This document shows, piece after piece, positions 52,632 through 62,110 of a stretch of DNA of 64,000 bases. The DNA is from Hahella chejuensis KCTC 2396 (GTDB lineage Bacteria; Pseudomonadota; Gammaproteobacteria; Pseudomonadales; Oleiphilaceae). The position numbers and the translations under genes were made by a program. The stretch spans positions 62,001 through 126,000 of the forward strand of contig NC_007645.1 in the NCBI RefSeq assembly GCF_000012985.1, given 5' to 3'. A model generated the notes under the pieces. It ran no database searches and was not told where the DNA came from. It worked only from the letters and a program-made list of their open reading frames with translations. How positions within the stretch are numbered: position 1 is the stretch's first letter; the number at the start of each line of letters is the position of its first letter.

Positions 52632-54104
52632 TCAGTCCGGGGGAATGTCCTGTCCCATATGCTGGCTATTGCTGTGAATCAGCGCGCCGTCGGCGTCGAA
52701 TAGCTCCACGGTCAGCGGCATTTGTCCCAGGGCGTGGGTGGCGCAGGACAGGCAGGGGTCATAGGCGCGTACGGCGACTTCCACATGGTTCAGCATGCCT
52801 TCCGTGATGCGTTTTTTCCCGCCCAGATATTTTTTCGCCACATCCGTAACCGCCCGGTTCATGCCGTTATTGTTGTGAGTGGTGGAAACGATCAGGTTGC
52901 AGTAAGTGATTTGATCGTTTTTGTCGACTTTGTAGTGGTGGAATAAAGAGCCGCGCGGCGCTTCGATAACGCCGACGCCTTCTTCCCGACGTTCTCCGCT
53001 GACTCGCAGATCGGCGCCTTGCAGGTCCGGGTCCAGCAGTAGCTCGTGAATCTTCTCCACGCAGTGCAGCACTTCAATCATGCGCGCCCAGTGATAGGCG
53101 AGACTCATGTGATTGGGTTTGTTGTGGGTCAACGCGCGGAATTCCTTATGCTCGGCGTTCGCCAGGGGCGTATCGATAAAGGCGACATTATTCAGACGGG
53201 ACAAGGGGCCGACGCGATACCAGCCGTCCAGCGCGCCGCGACTTTTTATGAAGGGGAATTTCATGTACGACCAGGGCCGCACTTCCTCCATGATGTAGTC
53301 GTTGAAATCCTGATAATCGACATGATCGAAGATAATATTGCCGGCGGCGTCAGTGGCGCGCAGGCCGCCGTGATACAGGTCCAGCGCGCCGTCTTCGCGC
53401 ACCAGGGACAAATGACTGGAGTTGAAGTTGGCGAACTGCTCCACCTGAGACAGGTGTTCAAGCGTATAACGCTTGGCGACGTCCACCGCGCCTTTGGCCC
53501 AGACTTTCATCTGCTCAATGTCCTGCAACAACAGATCTCTTTCCTGCAGCGACAGGTTCTTGTTGATGCCGCCGGGGATGGCGCCGGTGCCGTGAATTTT
53601 CTTGCCGGCGGTATGCAGAATCACTTCCTGGCCGTACTTGCGCATCAGCACGCCTTGTTTGGCCAGATCGGGAAACTCTTTGATGACATTGAAGATATTA
53701 CGCTTGCCGCGGGGCGCATCGAAGCCGAATAGCAGGTCCGGCGAACTCAGATGGAAGAAGTGCAGCACGTTGCTCTGCATCACCTGGCCATAGTGCATGA
53801 GGCGACGCATTTTCTCCGCTGTTGGCGGCAAAGCGTCGGCGCCGACGATCACATCCATCGCCTTGGCGGCGGCGATGTGGTGGCTGACCGGGCAGATGCC
53901 GCAAAGCCGCTGTACGATTACCGGCGCCTCCCACAACAGACGTCCGCGTATGAATCGCTCGAAGCCGCGGAACTCCACGATATGCAGGCGGGCTTCCGCT
54001 ACATTGTTGTCATCGTCCAGATGAATGGTGACCTTGCCGTGACCTTCCACGCGGGTGACCGGTTCGATTTCCACAATGCGGGTTTTGGGCTTATCAAGAT
54101 TCAT
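52632..54104 (-). CDS. hoxH: NAD-reducing hydrogenase HoxS, large subunit HoxH
   Basis: 490 residues. The [NiFe] active-site cysteines are complete: RLCGICPVSHH near 64-74 and DPCLSCATH near the C-terminus. The maturation protease should cut after that His, releasing about 34 residues ending QDIPPD. Motifs IEPVTRVEGHGKV and FGFDAPRGKRN place it in the group 3d bidirectional enzymes. It oxidises H2 or evolves it with NADH through the diaphorase module. It lies 11 bases behind hoxY. Confidence 0.95.
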   Translation of the reverse strand: MNLDKPKTRIVEIEPVTRVEGHGKVTIHLDDDNNVAEARLHIVEFRGFERFIRGRLLWEAPVIVQRLCGICPVSHHIAAAKAMDVIVGADALPPTAEKMRRLMHYGQVMQSNVLHFFHLSSPDLLFGFDAPRGKRNIFNVIKEFPDLAKQGVLMRKYGQEVILHTAGKKIHGTGAIPGGINKNLSLQERDLLLQDIEQMKVWAKGAVDVAKRYTLEHLSQVEQFANFNSSHLSLVREDGALDLYHGGLRATDAAGNIIFDHVDYQDFNDYIMEEVRPWSYMKFPFIKSRGALDGWYRVGPLSRLNNVAFIDTPLANAEHKEFRALTHNKPNHMSLAYHWARMIEVLHCVEKIHELLLDPDLQGADLRVSGERREEGVGVIEAPRGSLFHHYKVDKNDQITYCNLIVSTTHNNNGMNRAVTDVAKKYLGGKKRITEGMLNHVEVAVRAYDPCLSCATHALGQMPLTVELFDADGALIHSNSQHMGQDIPPD

Positions 54105-54115
54105 CGGCGCCAGTC

Positions 54116-54679
54116 CTAATCGTATTTGATCATGTGGTATTCCTGCGGCGCCGGCTCACCTTTGATCAGCGCCGCCAACGTGGCCCACAGCACTTCACCG
54201 GAAGGCGGGCAGCCGGGAATCTGGTAGTCGATTTTGACCACTTCCGCGCAGGTGTACACCTTGTCCAGCAACAACGGCAACGCGGCGTCATTGGGAATCT
54301 GATTGCTGGGGTTATACACCTTGGCGCTGCTGGAATAGGCTTCCTCCAGACATTCCCGCAACGGATCTTTTGAGTGCATGATGGCGTTGCGCATCACCGG
54401 CAGGCCGCCCATGATAGCGCACTGCCCCACCGCCACCAGCACATCGCAGTGCTTGCGGAACTCCTGCAGGGTATGGACGTTTTCTTCATTGCAGCAGCCG
54501 CCTTCTATGACGCCGATATCGCAACGGCGGGAAAACGTTTTGAAATCGGTCAGCGGCGAGCGGTCAAACTCCGCCAGCTCCATTAATTCCAGGATATGCT
54601 CGTCCATGTCCAGTAAAGACATGTGACAACCGAAACAGCCGGCCAGGGAAACCGTGGCGATGCGTTTTTTCCGCTTCAT
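54116..54679 (-). CDS. hoxY: NAD-reducing hydrogenase, small subunit HoxY
   Basis: 187 residues, the short form lacking a Tat signal, as in soluble group 3 enzymes. The proximal [4Fe-4S] ligands appear as SLAGCFGCHMSLLD at the start, VAVGQCAIMGG, and IPGCPPSGEV. ATGA overlap with hoxU shows coupled translation. It carries electrons between HoxH and the HoxFU diaphorase in the cytoplasm. Confidence 0.95.
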   Translation of the reverse strand: MKRKKRIATVSLAGCFGCHMSLLDMDEHILELMELAEFDRSPLTDFKTFSRRCDIGVIEGGCCNEENVHTLQEFRKHCDVLVAVGQCAIMGGLPVMRNAIMHSKDPLRECLEEAYSSSAKVYNPSNQIPNDAALPLLLDKVYTCAEVVKIDYQIPGCPPSGEVLWATLAALIKGEPAPQEYHMIKYD

Positions 54680-55434
54680 GACTGCTCCTCGGACGGATCG
54701 ATCTGATGCACGGCGATACGGTTTTTATGGCGGGCCTCGATTTCCCAGCCGATGGGCTTGTTGTCGAACTGGCGTTGGCCTATCGGGGCGAAAAAACCTT
54801 CGCGTTTACGGATAATGCAGCCTACCGGACAAACTTCCAGAGACATGGCGTAGTCGTCAATGGAGGCGTCGGTGGCGGCCAGGTTCTCTGCATTGACGCC
54901 AATCCTCTTGTGGATGCCGCGTCCCACATATTCAAAGATATTTTTGCCGTCCACATCACGTGAGGCTCGGATGCAGCGTCCACACAAGATGCAGCGGTTG
55001 GTGTCCAGGGCGATATCCGGATGAGAGGCGTCCACCGGACGCACCGGTTGCAGATAGGGATACAGACTGTCCTGGGATATCCCCAGGCGATACGCCATGG
55101 CTTGCAGCTCGCAGCGTCCGCTGGCCTCGCAGATCGGACACAGGTGGTTGCCCTCGTGAAACAGCATGCGCACTAGATCGCGACGATAGCCCTGAACCTG
55201 CGGCGTATCGTTTTCGACAGCGACGCCCGGCTCCGCTGGTTGAGTGCAGGCCGCTGCAGTGCGACCGTTGACCTTCACTGTACAGACGCGGCAACTGCCT
55301 TGCGGAACCAGTCCTTCCACGTCGCACAGACGGGGAATGTAAACGCCGGCGTCGTCGCAGGCGTCCATGATGGTCTGGCCGGGTTGGGCGACGACGGTTT
55401 CGCCGTCCACCGTAAATTCGAACTCTGTGCTCAT
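54676..55434 (-). CDS. hoxU: Diaphorase small subunit HoxU
   Basis: 252 residues, related to the N-terminal part of NuoG. A plant-type [2Fe-2S] domain (CDDAGVYIPRLCDVEGLVPQGS with CRVCTV), the His-Cys cluster region (HEGNHLCPICEASGRCELQ), and a [4Fe-4S] stretch (NRCILCGRCIRA). A second CxxVGC at VCPVGCII adds further ligands. It passes electrons from HoxF to HoxY. Both its ends overlap neighbours by ATGA, so hoxF-U-Y is one translational unit. Confidence 0.95.
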   Translation of the reverse strand: MSTEFEFTVDGETVVAQPGQTIMDACDDAGVYIPRLCDVEGLVPQGSCRVCTVKVNGRTAAACTQPAEPGVAVENDTPQVQGYRRDLVRMLFHEGNHLCPICEASGRCELQAMAYRLGISQDSLYPYLQPVRPVDASHPDIALDTNRCILCGRCIRASRDVDGKNIFEYVGRGIHKRIGVNAENLAATDASIDDYAMSLEVCPVGCIIRKREGFFAPIGQRQFDNKPIGWEIEARHKNRIAVHQIDPSEEQS

Positions 55435-57266
55435 TCCTTGTCTCCATAAGCCGGGTCATAGATGAGCGAGCGCCGCTTGGCGATGATTCTGGCTTCATCC
55501 AGCGCCTTTTGAATATTGAAGCCCGCCTGCATGCCTCCGGGTCGTTCTTTCACCATGGCGGAGTACACCAGAGGAAAATATTCCATAGTGGAGAGAATGG
55601 GATTGGGAGAAGTATGGCCGAGCCCGCAGCGACTGGTGGCGATGATGGTGTCGCTCAGGCTGCGCAGATAATCCAGATCCTCCGGTTCGCCTTCGCCATG
55701 CATGATTTTTTCCAGTCCTTTTTTCAGGAAAACATTGCCCACGCGACAAGGCGTGCAGTAGCCGCAGCTTTCTTCAATAAAGAAGTCCATGTAGTAGGCG
55801 GCGGCTTCAAGAATATTGCGGGAGCTGTTGAAGCAAACAATAGCGCCGGCGGAGGCGAGATCTTCAAAACACAGACGACGGTGAAACTCGGTGCGCCCGA
55901 CAATCTGGCCGCTGGCTCCGCCTACAACAATTGCAGCGGCGTCCTGTGCGCCCGCCTGCGTGAGAATTTCCGCCAGTGTGACGCCGAAAGCGATTTCGTA
56001 AATTCCGGGGCGGACGCAGTCTCCGCTGACACTGAGCAGCTTGGTTCCTGAACTGCCCGTGGTTCCCATGCCGCGGAACCATGGCGCGCCTTGCTCCATG
56101 ATGCGCGGAACGCAGCTCAGGGTTTCGACGTTATTAACAACAGTAGGGTGGCCCAGGTAGCCGGATTGCACAGGAAACGGCGGACGGTTTTTGGGCTCGC
56201 CGCGTTTGCCTTCGCAGGAGCTGATCAGAGAGCTTTCTTCCCCGCAAATATAGGCGCCGGCGCCCATCTGAATACGGATATCGAAAGAAAAATCGTCTCG
56301 CCCCAGAATGCCTGCGCCCAGTAAATTCTGTTCCCGGCGACGTTGCAGCGTTGCTTCCAGATAGGCGCGCAGATAGCGGTATTCACCGCGCAGATACAAG
56401 ATGCCGTGACGGGCCCCCACCGCATAGGCGGCGATCGTCATGCCGGCGAACAGCAGGTCGGGTTTCTCGGTCAGCAGTACGCGATCTTTGAACGTGCCGG
56501 GCTCGCCTTCATCCGCGTTGCAGATGACGTAACGTTCTTCGGCGGGAGTGTTCGCCGCCAGTCGCCATTTTCTGCCAGTAGGGAACCCGGCGCCGCCGCG
56601 TCCGCGCAGAAGCGACTCCTCGACCTGGGCGATCACCTCCAGCGGCGATAACTGCAAAGCGGCTTGTAGGCCCTGATCTGGGTTGGCGTCGGTCAAGAGG
56701 ACTGGTCCGGGCTGGCGAATGTTATTGCGCACCATGGCCTGGACCAGGGGATGGCTGTTGGCGCCATCGCCGGTTTTGCCGATCAGCGTTTGCGGATCTT
56801 TGGTCTTGCGCAGGGTTCGCAGAATATTTTTGACCTTGGCTGGCGTCAGACGGGTGACGACCACATCATTGATCAATACCGCAGGCGCCTGATCGCACAT
56901 GCCGATGCAGGGCGTAAACTCCAGGGAAAAAGCGCCGTCGGCGCTGGTTTCGCCCGGCTGGATTCCGAGAGCGTCGGAAAACGCCTCGGCCACGGCTTGG
57001 GCGCCGGCATGACGGTCAACGATGTCATCGCACAAGCGAATCGTGATATCGCCTTTGCGCTTGTCGGAAAAAAATGCATAGAAGCTGACAACGCCTTCCA
57101 CTTCCACCCGATAGGTCCCGGTTAGGGCGGCGATCAGCGACATAGCGTCGCCATCAATGCAGCGTAGTTTGTCCTGCACCTGCCACAGGATGTCCATCAT
57201 CCGGCGCGGATCGTTGTCATAGTCGGCGCAGGCTTGCTTGATGAGAGTTGCGTTATCGTTATCCAT
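55431..57266 (-). CDS. hoxF: Diaphorase large subunit HoxF with fused HoxE-like N-terminal domain
   Basis: 611 residues from the ATG at 57266. The N-terminal 150 residues are a NuoE/HoxE-like domain with CIGMC (120, 124) but only one Cys in the other half-site: CDDIVD (79 to 84), with Asp where the second Cys is usual. The NuoF-like part has the FMN loop GRGGAGFPTGRKW, the NAD loop NADEGEPGTFKDR, and a C-terminal [4Fe-4S] set ESCGYCTPCRVG plus SRCGLG. The fusion replaces a separate hoxE, as in Ralstonia-type soluble hydrogenase. First gene of hoxF-U-Y-H-W-hypA; the promoter should lie in the 146 bases upstream. Confidence 0.93.
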   Translation of the reverse strand: MDNDNATLIKQACADYDNDPRRMMDILWQVQDKLRCIDGDAMSLIAALTGTYRVEVEGVVSFYAFFSDKRKGDITIRLCDDIVDRHAGAQAVAEAFSDALGIQPGETSADGAFSLEFTPCIGMCDQAPAVLINDVVVTRLTPAKVKNILRTLRKTKDPQTLIGKTGDGANSHPLVQAMVRNNIRQPGPVLLTDANPDQGLQAALQLSPLEVIAQVEESLLRGRGGAGFPTGRKWRLAANTPAEERYVICNADEGEPGTFKDRVLLTEKPDLLFAGMTIAAYAVGARHGILYLRGEYRYLRAYLEATLQRRREQNLLGAGILGRDDFSFDIRIQMGAGAYICGEESSLISSCEGKRGEPKNRPPFPVQSGYLGHPTVVNNVETLSCVPRIMEQGAPWFRGMGTTGSSGTKLLSVSGDCVRPGIYEIAFGVTLAEILTQAGAQDAAAIVVGGASGQIVGRTEFHRRLCFEDLASAGAIVCFNSSRNILEAAAYYMDFFIEESCGYCTPCRVGNVFLKKGLEKIMHGEGEPEDLDYLRSLSDTIIATSRCGLGHTSPNPILSTMEYFPLVYSAMVKERPGGMQAGFNIQKALDEARIIAKRRSLIYDPAYGDKE

Positions 57267-57412
57267 GCTTCGTCCCGTCGGCGCGTGCGAGATTTCCCGG
57301 TTGGGTTGATGACGCTGAACGACGGATGCATGTCGCAACGCCACCCAGCGTATTCCATAGTATCGTCAGTCAGGGAAGAGACTTTGACTTGTGTCTGTTT
57401 TCCCCTGAAACA

Positions 57413-58090
57413 TCATAGCTTAAGGGATGCGATCCATTCAGGTACGCCGGCGCAGGCGGTTTTACGGATAATCGTGGCGCCTTTGACTTTCACATCCTCG
57501 CCGGGATCAATTACCGTTATTGGACAATTGGGCCGCGCGCAGTCAACCAATCCCGCGGCGGGATAGACCTGCAGGGAAGTACCCACCACTAACAGAACGT
57601 CCGCCGTGGCGACAATATCCGCAGCGGATTCCAGCATAGGAACCATTTCTCCGAACCAGACCACATGAGGGCGCATTTGTTTGCCTTGGGGGCAGAGGTC
57701 GCCCAGGGCGATATCCTGGTCATTCATTTCGACCAGGTAGGATTCATCCACGCTGCTGCGCGCCTTCATGATTTCACCGTGCAGATGCACCACGTTGCTG
57801 GACCCCGCGCGTTCGTGCAGGTCGTCGATGTTTTGCGTGATGATGGTGACGCGATGTTGCGACTCCAGCGCAGCGAGCGCCGTGTGCGCAGCATTGGGCT
57901 GGGCTTCCCGGGCCTGCTGGCGGCGGGTGTTGTAGAACTCCAGCACTAATTGCGGGTTGCGTTCCCAGCCGCCGGGAGACGCCAGATCATGTACGCTGTA
58001 TTGTTTCCATAGTCCGCCCACGTCCCGAAACGTAGGCAGGCCGCTTTCGGCGCTTATGCCAGCGCCGCTGAGCACGACGATATGAGCCAC
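57413..58090 (-). CDS. cobB: Sirtuin-type NAD-dependent protein deacylase lacking the zinc cysteines
   Basis: 225 residues. NAD-binding motifs are intact: LSGAGISAESGLPTFRD, ITQNIDDLHERAG, catalytic His in NVVHLHGEI, and LLVVGTSLQVYPAAGL. Between HGE and RPHVVWFGE the zinc module normally has four Cys; here there is only one (DLCPQGK), replaced by ARSSVDESYL. This Zn-less form is known in some bacterial sirtuins. It probably removes acyl groups from lysines. It lies upstream of the hox operon on the same strand, with no sign of functional connection. Confidence 0.85.
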   Translation of the reverse strand: MAHIVVLSGAGISAESGLPTFRDVGGLWKQYSVHDLASPGGWERNPQLVLEFYNTRRQQAREAQPNAAHTALAALESQHRVTIITQNIDDLHERAGSSNVVHLHGEIMKARSSVDESYLVEMNDQDIALGDLCPQGKQMRPHVVWFGEMVPMLESAADIVATADVLLVVGTSLQVYPAAGLVDCARPNCPITVIDPGEDVKVKGATIIRKTACAGVPEWIASLKL

Positions 58091-58225
58091 GAACTTTCCT
58101 CAGATTATATATAGCTGTGCGTTCGCCGGCGGAACCGGCCTGAACAGGGCCGCGTAAGGTAAGCGGCCCAATACGGCTAAACATAGCCCGCTGCGGCGCA
58201 GGGGTAAAGCATGGACGGCTCAGCT

Positions 58226-58768
58226 TTAGAGAACGCTTTCCACGGCGGCGATGAAGTCCGCATCTTCCGGTGTGGTGCGACTGGGAAATGCGGCGACGAC
58301 GCGACCTTCTTTGTCTACCACATATTTGTGAAAGTTCCATTGCGGAGGTTGCCCGGTTTGCTCCGCCAGGTTTCGGAACAAGGGATGCGCGTTGGGTCCT
58401 TTGACGGGATGGGCGTCTGTCATGGTGAAAGTCACGCCGTAATTGACGAAGCACACTTCGGCGGTTTTTTCTGCGTCATCGTCTTCTTGGTTGAAGTCGT
58501 CGGAAGGCATACCGATCACTTCCAGACCTTTCTCCTGATAACGCTTATACATCGCCTCCAAACCTTTGAACTGAGGCGTGAAGCCGCAATAGCTGGCGGT
58601 ATTGACGATCACCAGCGGCTTGCCGACGAAGCGCTCACATAAATTGATGGTCTGGCTGGTATGCAGCTTTTTGACCTCGCCGTCCAGTAAGGCGGGACAT
58701 CCCGCCAACGTTGAGGCGCTCTGGCAAAGTAGAAGACTCAATAGCGTGGGTTTTAATATTTTGGGCAT
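58226..58768 (-). CDS. Exported glutathione peroxidase family protein
   Basis: 180 residues. An N-terminal signal peptide ([19 protein letters not shown], about 1-22) sends it to the periplasm. The catalytic Cys is in [19 protein letters not shown], the conserved Trp in [10 protein letters not shown]. The usual Gln block is replaced by [12 protein letters not shown]. It should reduce peroxides, most likely with thioredoxin-like donors as for other non-seleno members. AAGGAAAACGG precedes the ATG. Single gene. Confidence 0.87.
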   Translation of the reverse strand: MPKILKPTLLSLLLCQSASTLAGCPALLDGEVKKLHTSQTINLCERFVGKPLVIVNTASYCGFTPQFKGLEAMYKRYQEKGLEVIGMPSDDFNQEDDDAEKTAEVCFVNYGVTFTMTDAHPVKGPNAHPLFRNLAEQTGQPPQWNFHKYVVDKEGRVVAAFPSRTTPEDADFIAAVESVL

Positions 58769-58964
58769 GACCGTTTTCCTTGTTAGTCAGTACTGAATGA
58801 TTGTGCGACAAGGAGTCGTGGAAAGTCTATTCCGGCGACAAGCGCCACTCCGCTGCGTTTAATCTCTACGGCGCATATCTTCATAGAGATTGCGAGAGCC
58901 ACTTGATCCTGTGAAAAAAGCGGGCATAGAATAACTGACCTTTGGTCATTACGAGGCGTTAGTC

Positions 58965-59735
58965 ATGTTCAACTCTCATAATTTTGATGTGCTGGGCTCT
59001 ACTCTTGCTTCCACTCTGCGACGTTGGCGAGGGACCATGGGGAGCCGGAAAACGGCGCAACCTGACAAAGCGCCGGAACTTTTTGATCGCGAAGGCTGTG
59101 CGCATTGTCGCCTGGTGCGGGAAGCGCTGACGGAGTTGAATCTTGACGCCATGATTTATCCGGTTCCACAAGGGGGCGTCAGACACCGTCAGCGTTTACA
59201 GGAACTTTCCGGTGGCGGGGCGGTCCCATTTCTGTACGATCCGAATACGGAAGAAAAAGTTACGGGCGCACAGGACATCGTCACTTACCTGTTTCGTCAA
59301 TATCGCGCTAAAGAGCCGCCTGCGGCGCTAAGGGAGTCCTTCATCAATCTGACTGGCTCCAGGCTGGCGACTATGGTGCGAAGAGGGAAAGGCCTGAAGG
59401 CGGCGCCGTCCAATACGCCGAAAAAACCGCTGGCGCTGTATAGTTTTGAATCCAGTCCATACTCGCGACTGGTTCGTGAACGCTTATGCGAACTGGAAAT
59501 ACCCTATCTACTGATCAATCTGAGCAAGCAGCAGCTGGCGGATATGGGGCCAGCTGTGCGACGGCTGCATTTTGGTGAATATAAACCTTTGCCGGGAAGC
59601 AAAAGGGACGCTTTTCTCAAGGAGCATGGGCGTGTACAGGCGCCGTTTCTGGTTGACCCGAATCGCAGCGAAGGCGCGGGACTGTTTGAATCCGCGGAAA
59701 TTCTTAAGTATTTGAACGCCGCCTATGCGGCTTGA
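58965..59735 (+). CDS. Tandem glutaredoxin/GST-N-like protein
   Basis: 256 residues with two thioredoxin-fold halves. The first (about 37-115) has a redox CxxC (DREGCAHCRLVREAL) and cis-Pro in GAVPFLYDPNTEEKV. The second (about 158-255) begins ALYSFESSPYSRLVRERL with Ser/Pro at the Cys position and no CxxC, and has APFLVDPNRSEG. The first half is probably a glutathione-dependent oxidoreductase; the second is probably a binding domain. Close to proteins annotated as glutathione S-transferase N-terminal domain proteins. Single gene, divergent from the peroxidase across 196 bases. Confidence 0.8.
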   Translation: MFNSHNFDVLGSTLASTLRRWRGTMGSRKTAQPDKAPELFDREGCAHCRLVREALTELNLDAMIYPVPQGGVRHRQRLQELSGGGAVPFLYDPNTEEKVTGAQDIVTYLFRQYRAKEPPAALRESFINLTGSRLATMVRRGKGLKAAPSNTPKKPLALYSFESSPYSRLVRERLCELEIPYLLINLSKQQLADMGPAVRRLHFGEYKPLPGSKRDAFLKEHGRVQAPFLVDPNRSEGAGLFESAEILKYLNAAYAA

Positions 59736-60055
59736 ACCTGCGGTTTGTGCTGATAATTACTTGAAAGCATTAACATTCCCACCGCGTTATACTGTCGCTC
59801 CGTGACCTATCGCACGTCCCTGTAACCTAGTGGAACGTGCGCCGCGTGTTCTATAAGGGAGAGTCCTTTCATTTGGGAGTGGGCGAAATGAGGAGGGCGT
59901 TTCGCAACAAACTCTCATGACTATATAAAATAGGCATTGAAGCCAACGCGGGCAATTGCCATGATTAGCAGCTCGGCCTGCGCCGCTTATCGCGGTCGGA
60001 TGCGCCAATTATGGAATCTCGAACAACTATCTGGATGAATGTGCTAAGGCTAGAA
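59736..60055. other. Intergenic region upstream of the lipoprotein gene
   Basis: 320 bases. An in-frame ATG at 60011 would extend the next gene by 15 codons but lacks a ribosome site. I see nothing else recognisable; the promoter for 60056 should be here. Confidence 0.4.
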
Positions 60056-61069
60056 ATGAAAACTAAGTTGTCTGCGAAGGACTTGTGCTTCTCTATTCCG
60101 CGTAATCTGCTGCTGGCGGGAGCGGTTGCTCTCAGCGGCTGTAACATGTCCTCAATTAAACCCTCAACGGACTCCGGCTCCAAGACGGAAGACAAGCAGT
60201 ACGCCACCTCCTCTACCTCTGAAACGACCCATGCGACAACGTCGCAAGACGTGGCGACGGCAACGACGCCCGCTATGACGGACGCGACGCCGGCAACGGG
60301 TTCCGTCACGATGGAAAGCGCCAGCGACGCTGATCAAACCAGCGCCAATAATGCTGCGCAGAAAACCACATCGACCGCTAAACAGAAAACCGCGACCTCC
60401 GCCGCTAAAAAGCCCGTAAAGGAAAAAACCGCGAGCAAGAAAACTTCCAGCTCTTCAAACGGGTCCTCCGTGAAAAAGAAAGAACCGGAAAAGACTCAGA
60501 CCAAATCGGTGGCGGCTAAAGAAAACGCAAAGAAAGAGTCAGCGAAAAAAGAGACAGTAGAAGCCAGCGCAGAGACAAAACCCGTCGTTGAGACCGCTAT
60601 GCTGTCGCAACCAAAAGATACATCAGGACTACAGATTACCGGCAGCATGTTGCCCTATGATTTTGGCGGCTGGATGCTGGAGAAGGATTGGGACAGCGCG
60701 CACATCGGCGTATGCCGGTTACGTTCTGAACGCCATCCGATATTCGACGGCTATGAAAACTCCAGCGTATGGATTGAGGTATTGGCCAAAGAGGTCAATG
60801 TATACACCCGATCGAATGTCGATCTCACCTATCCTGGCGTTGGCCTGCAATTAGCTGAACAGACCGTTCTGGACTTTAATGAAGTGTTTCAGGAAACAAA
60901 CGCGCGGATAAAAGGAGACCATACCCGCGCGCTGCAAAACGCCAGCAAACTGACGGTTAAAATAGGTTTTTGGCCCAGCTGGCCGCAAACCCAAACCCAG
61001 CAGGCGGTGATACCAGCGACGGTATTGAAGCAGGCGATACCGGTTTTTCTTAACTGCAAAAACCTGTAA
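60056..61069 (+). CDS. Lipoprotein with long low-complexity linker and unknown C-terminal domain
   Basis: 337 residues from the ATG at 60056 (AAGG upstream). A lipobox LSGCN puts the lipidated Cys near residue 29. Residues 35-190 are low-complexity Ser/Thr/Ala/Lys with basic repeats (KTATSAAKKPVKEKTASKK) resembling linkers of periplasm-spanning proteins. The C-terminal domain (about 200-337) starts SGLQITGSMLPYDFGGWML and contains a predicted beta-rich fold with two Cys; family unknown. It may anchor in the outer membrane and reach through the peptidoglycan. Followed at 100 bases by the heme/HAMP gene. Confidence 0.7.
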   Translation: MKTKLSAKDLCFSIPRNLLLAGAVALSGCNMSSIKPSTDSGSKTEDKQYATSSTSETTHATTSQDVATATTPAMTDATPATGSVTMESASDADQTSANNAAQKTTSTAKQKTATSAAKKPVKEKTASKKTSSSSNGSSVKKKEPEKTQTKSVAAKENAKKESAKKETVEASAETKPVVETAMLSQPKDTSGLQITGSMLPYDFGGWMLEKDWDSAHIGVCRLRSERHPIFDGYENSSVWIEVLAKEVNVYTRSNVDLTYPGVGLQLAEQTVLDFNEVFQETNARIKGDHTRALQNASKLTVKIGFWPSWPQTQTQQAVIPATVLKQAIPVFLNCKNL

Positions 61070-61169
61070 CACGCCGACCAGATACGGGATGAGCGGCGGC
61101 GTCAAAGGTAATTGCAACGACCGCCCGGCCTGACAATAAAGTAAATCATAGCTGAAGGATGTTTCGGGG

Positions 61170-62054
61170 ATGACCTTAAGACTTAAATTTAACCTTGTAT
61201 TAGGTTTGGCTTCTTGCGCCGGCATCGCCCTGGCGGCTTTCCTGGTGTATGAGCTATTGCAGAAAAACGCGCGGGAAGAGGTGCTCGACAGCGCCCGGAT
61301 CATGATGCAGAGCGCGTTCGCCGTTCGCGGCTATACCGTTGACGAAGTACGCCCGCTGCTGGCGTTGCAGCAAAAGCGTCAGTTTTTGCCGCAGACCGTG
61401 CCAGCTTACGCGGCGCACCGTTATATCGGCAAACTGCAGAAGGAATATCCTGAATACAGCTACCGGGAAGCCACATTGAACCCAACCAATCCCGCGGACC
61501 GCGCTTCGGATTGGGAGGCGGACATTATTAACCATTTCCGCAACAACGATGACGCGCCGGAACTGGTCGGCACTCGGGAAACGCCGACAGGCCCTTCACT
61601 GTACATGAGCCGCCCGATCAAGATCACCGACCCGAAGTGTCTGGCTTGTCACAGCACTCCCAGCGCGGCGCCGCAGACCATGATCGACATGTACGGCAGC
61701 TCCAACGGTTTCGGCTGGAAACAGGATGAAGTGGTCGGCGCCCAGATCGTGTCGGTGCCCATGTCGCTGCCGCTGCAACGGGCGGACGAAACCTTCAAAC
61801 TGTTCATTGGCTTGCTGGTGGGCGTGTTCCTGGTGATTGCGGTGCTGCTCAACGTTATGCTGGATTTCGTGGTTATCCGCCCGGTTAAGAAACTGTCGGA
61901 TAAAGCCAACGAGGTCAGCCTGGGCGCTTTGGAAGCGGAAGAAATGCCGGTGAAAGGCAACGATGAGATTTCTTCTCTGACGCAGTCCTTTAACCGTATG
62001 CACCGCAGTTTGGCTAACGCTGTCAGATTGTTGGACGAAACTGGCGAGCCTTGA
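61170..62054 (+). CDS. Heme-binding Tll0287-like (DUF3365) sensor with HAMP domain
   Basis: 294 residues. Membrane helix at about 8-29, a periplasmic Tll0287-like domain (about 35-195) with a c-type heme site DPKCLACHSTPS and a distal Tyr/His-rich face, a second helix (about 210-232), and a HAMP domain (about 233-285; VIRPVKKLSDKANEVSLGAL). No kinase, cyclase or chemotaxis output follows the HAMP. It may sense redox state, O2 or NO and signal to another protein, for which the kinase encoded 350 bases downstream on the same strand is the natural candidate. Confidence 0.85.
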   Translation: MTLRLKFNLVLGLASCAGIALAAFLVYELLQKNAREEVLDSARIMMQSAFAVRGYTVDEVRPLLALQQKRQFLPQTVPAYAAHRYIGKLQKEYPEYSYREATLNPTNPADRASDWEADIINHFRNNDDAPELVGTRETPTGPSLYMSRPIKITDPKCLACHSTPSAAPQTMIDMYGSSNGFGWKQDEVVGAQIVSVPMSLPLQRADETFKLFIGLLVGVFLVIAVLLNVMLDFVVIRPVKKLSDKANEVSLGALEAEEMPVKGNDEISSLTQSFNRMHRSLANAVRLLDETGEP

Positions 62055-62088
62055 ACATAAAGCAGTCAATTCAGGTGAGACGCCAGCG

Positions 62089-62110
62089 CGCCCGACGACT
62101 GTGTCGGGCG
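62089..62110 (+). terminator. Hairpin after the heme/HAMP gene
   Basis: CGCCCGAC, loop GACTGT, GTCGGGCG; a perfect 8-bp stem without a T run. It may be a weak or Rho-assisted terminator. Confidence 0.45.
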
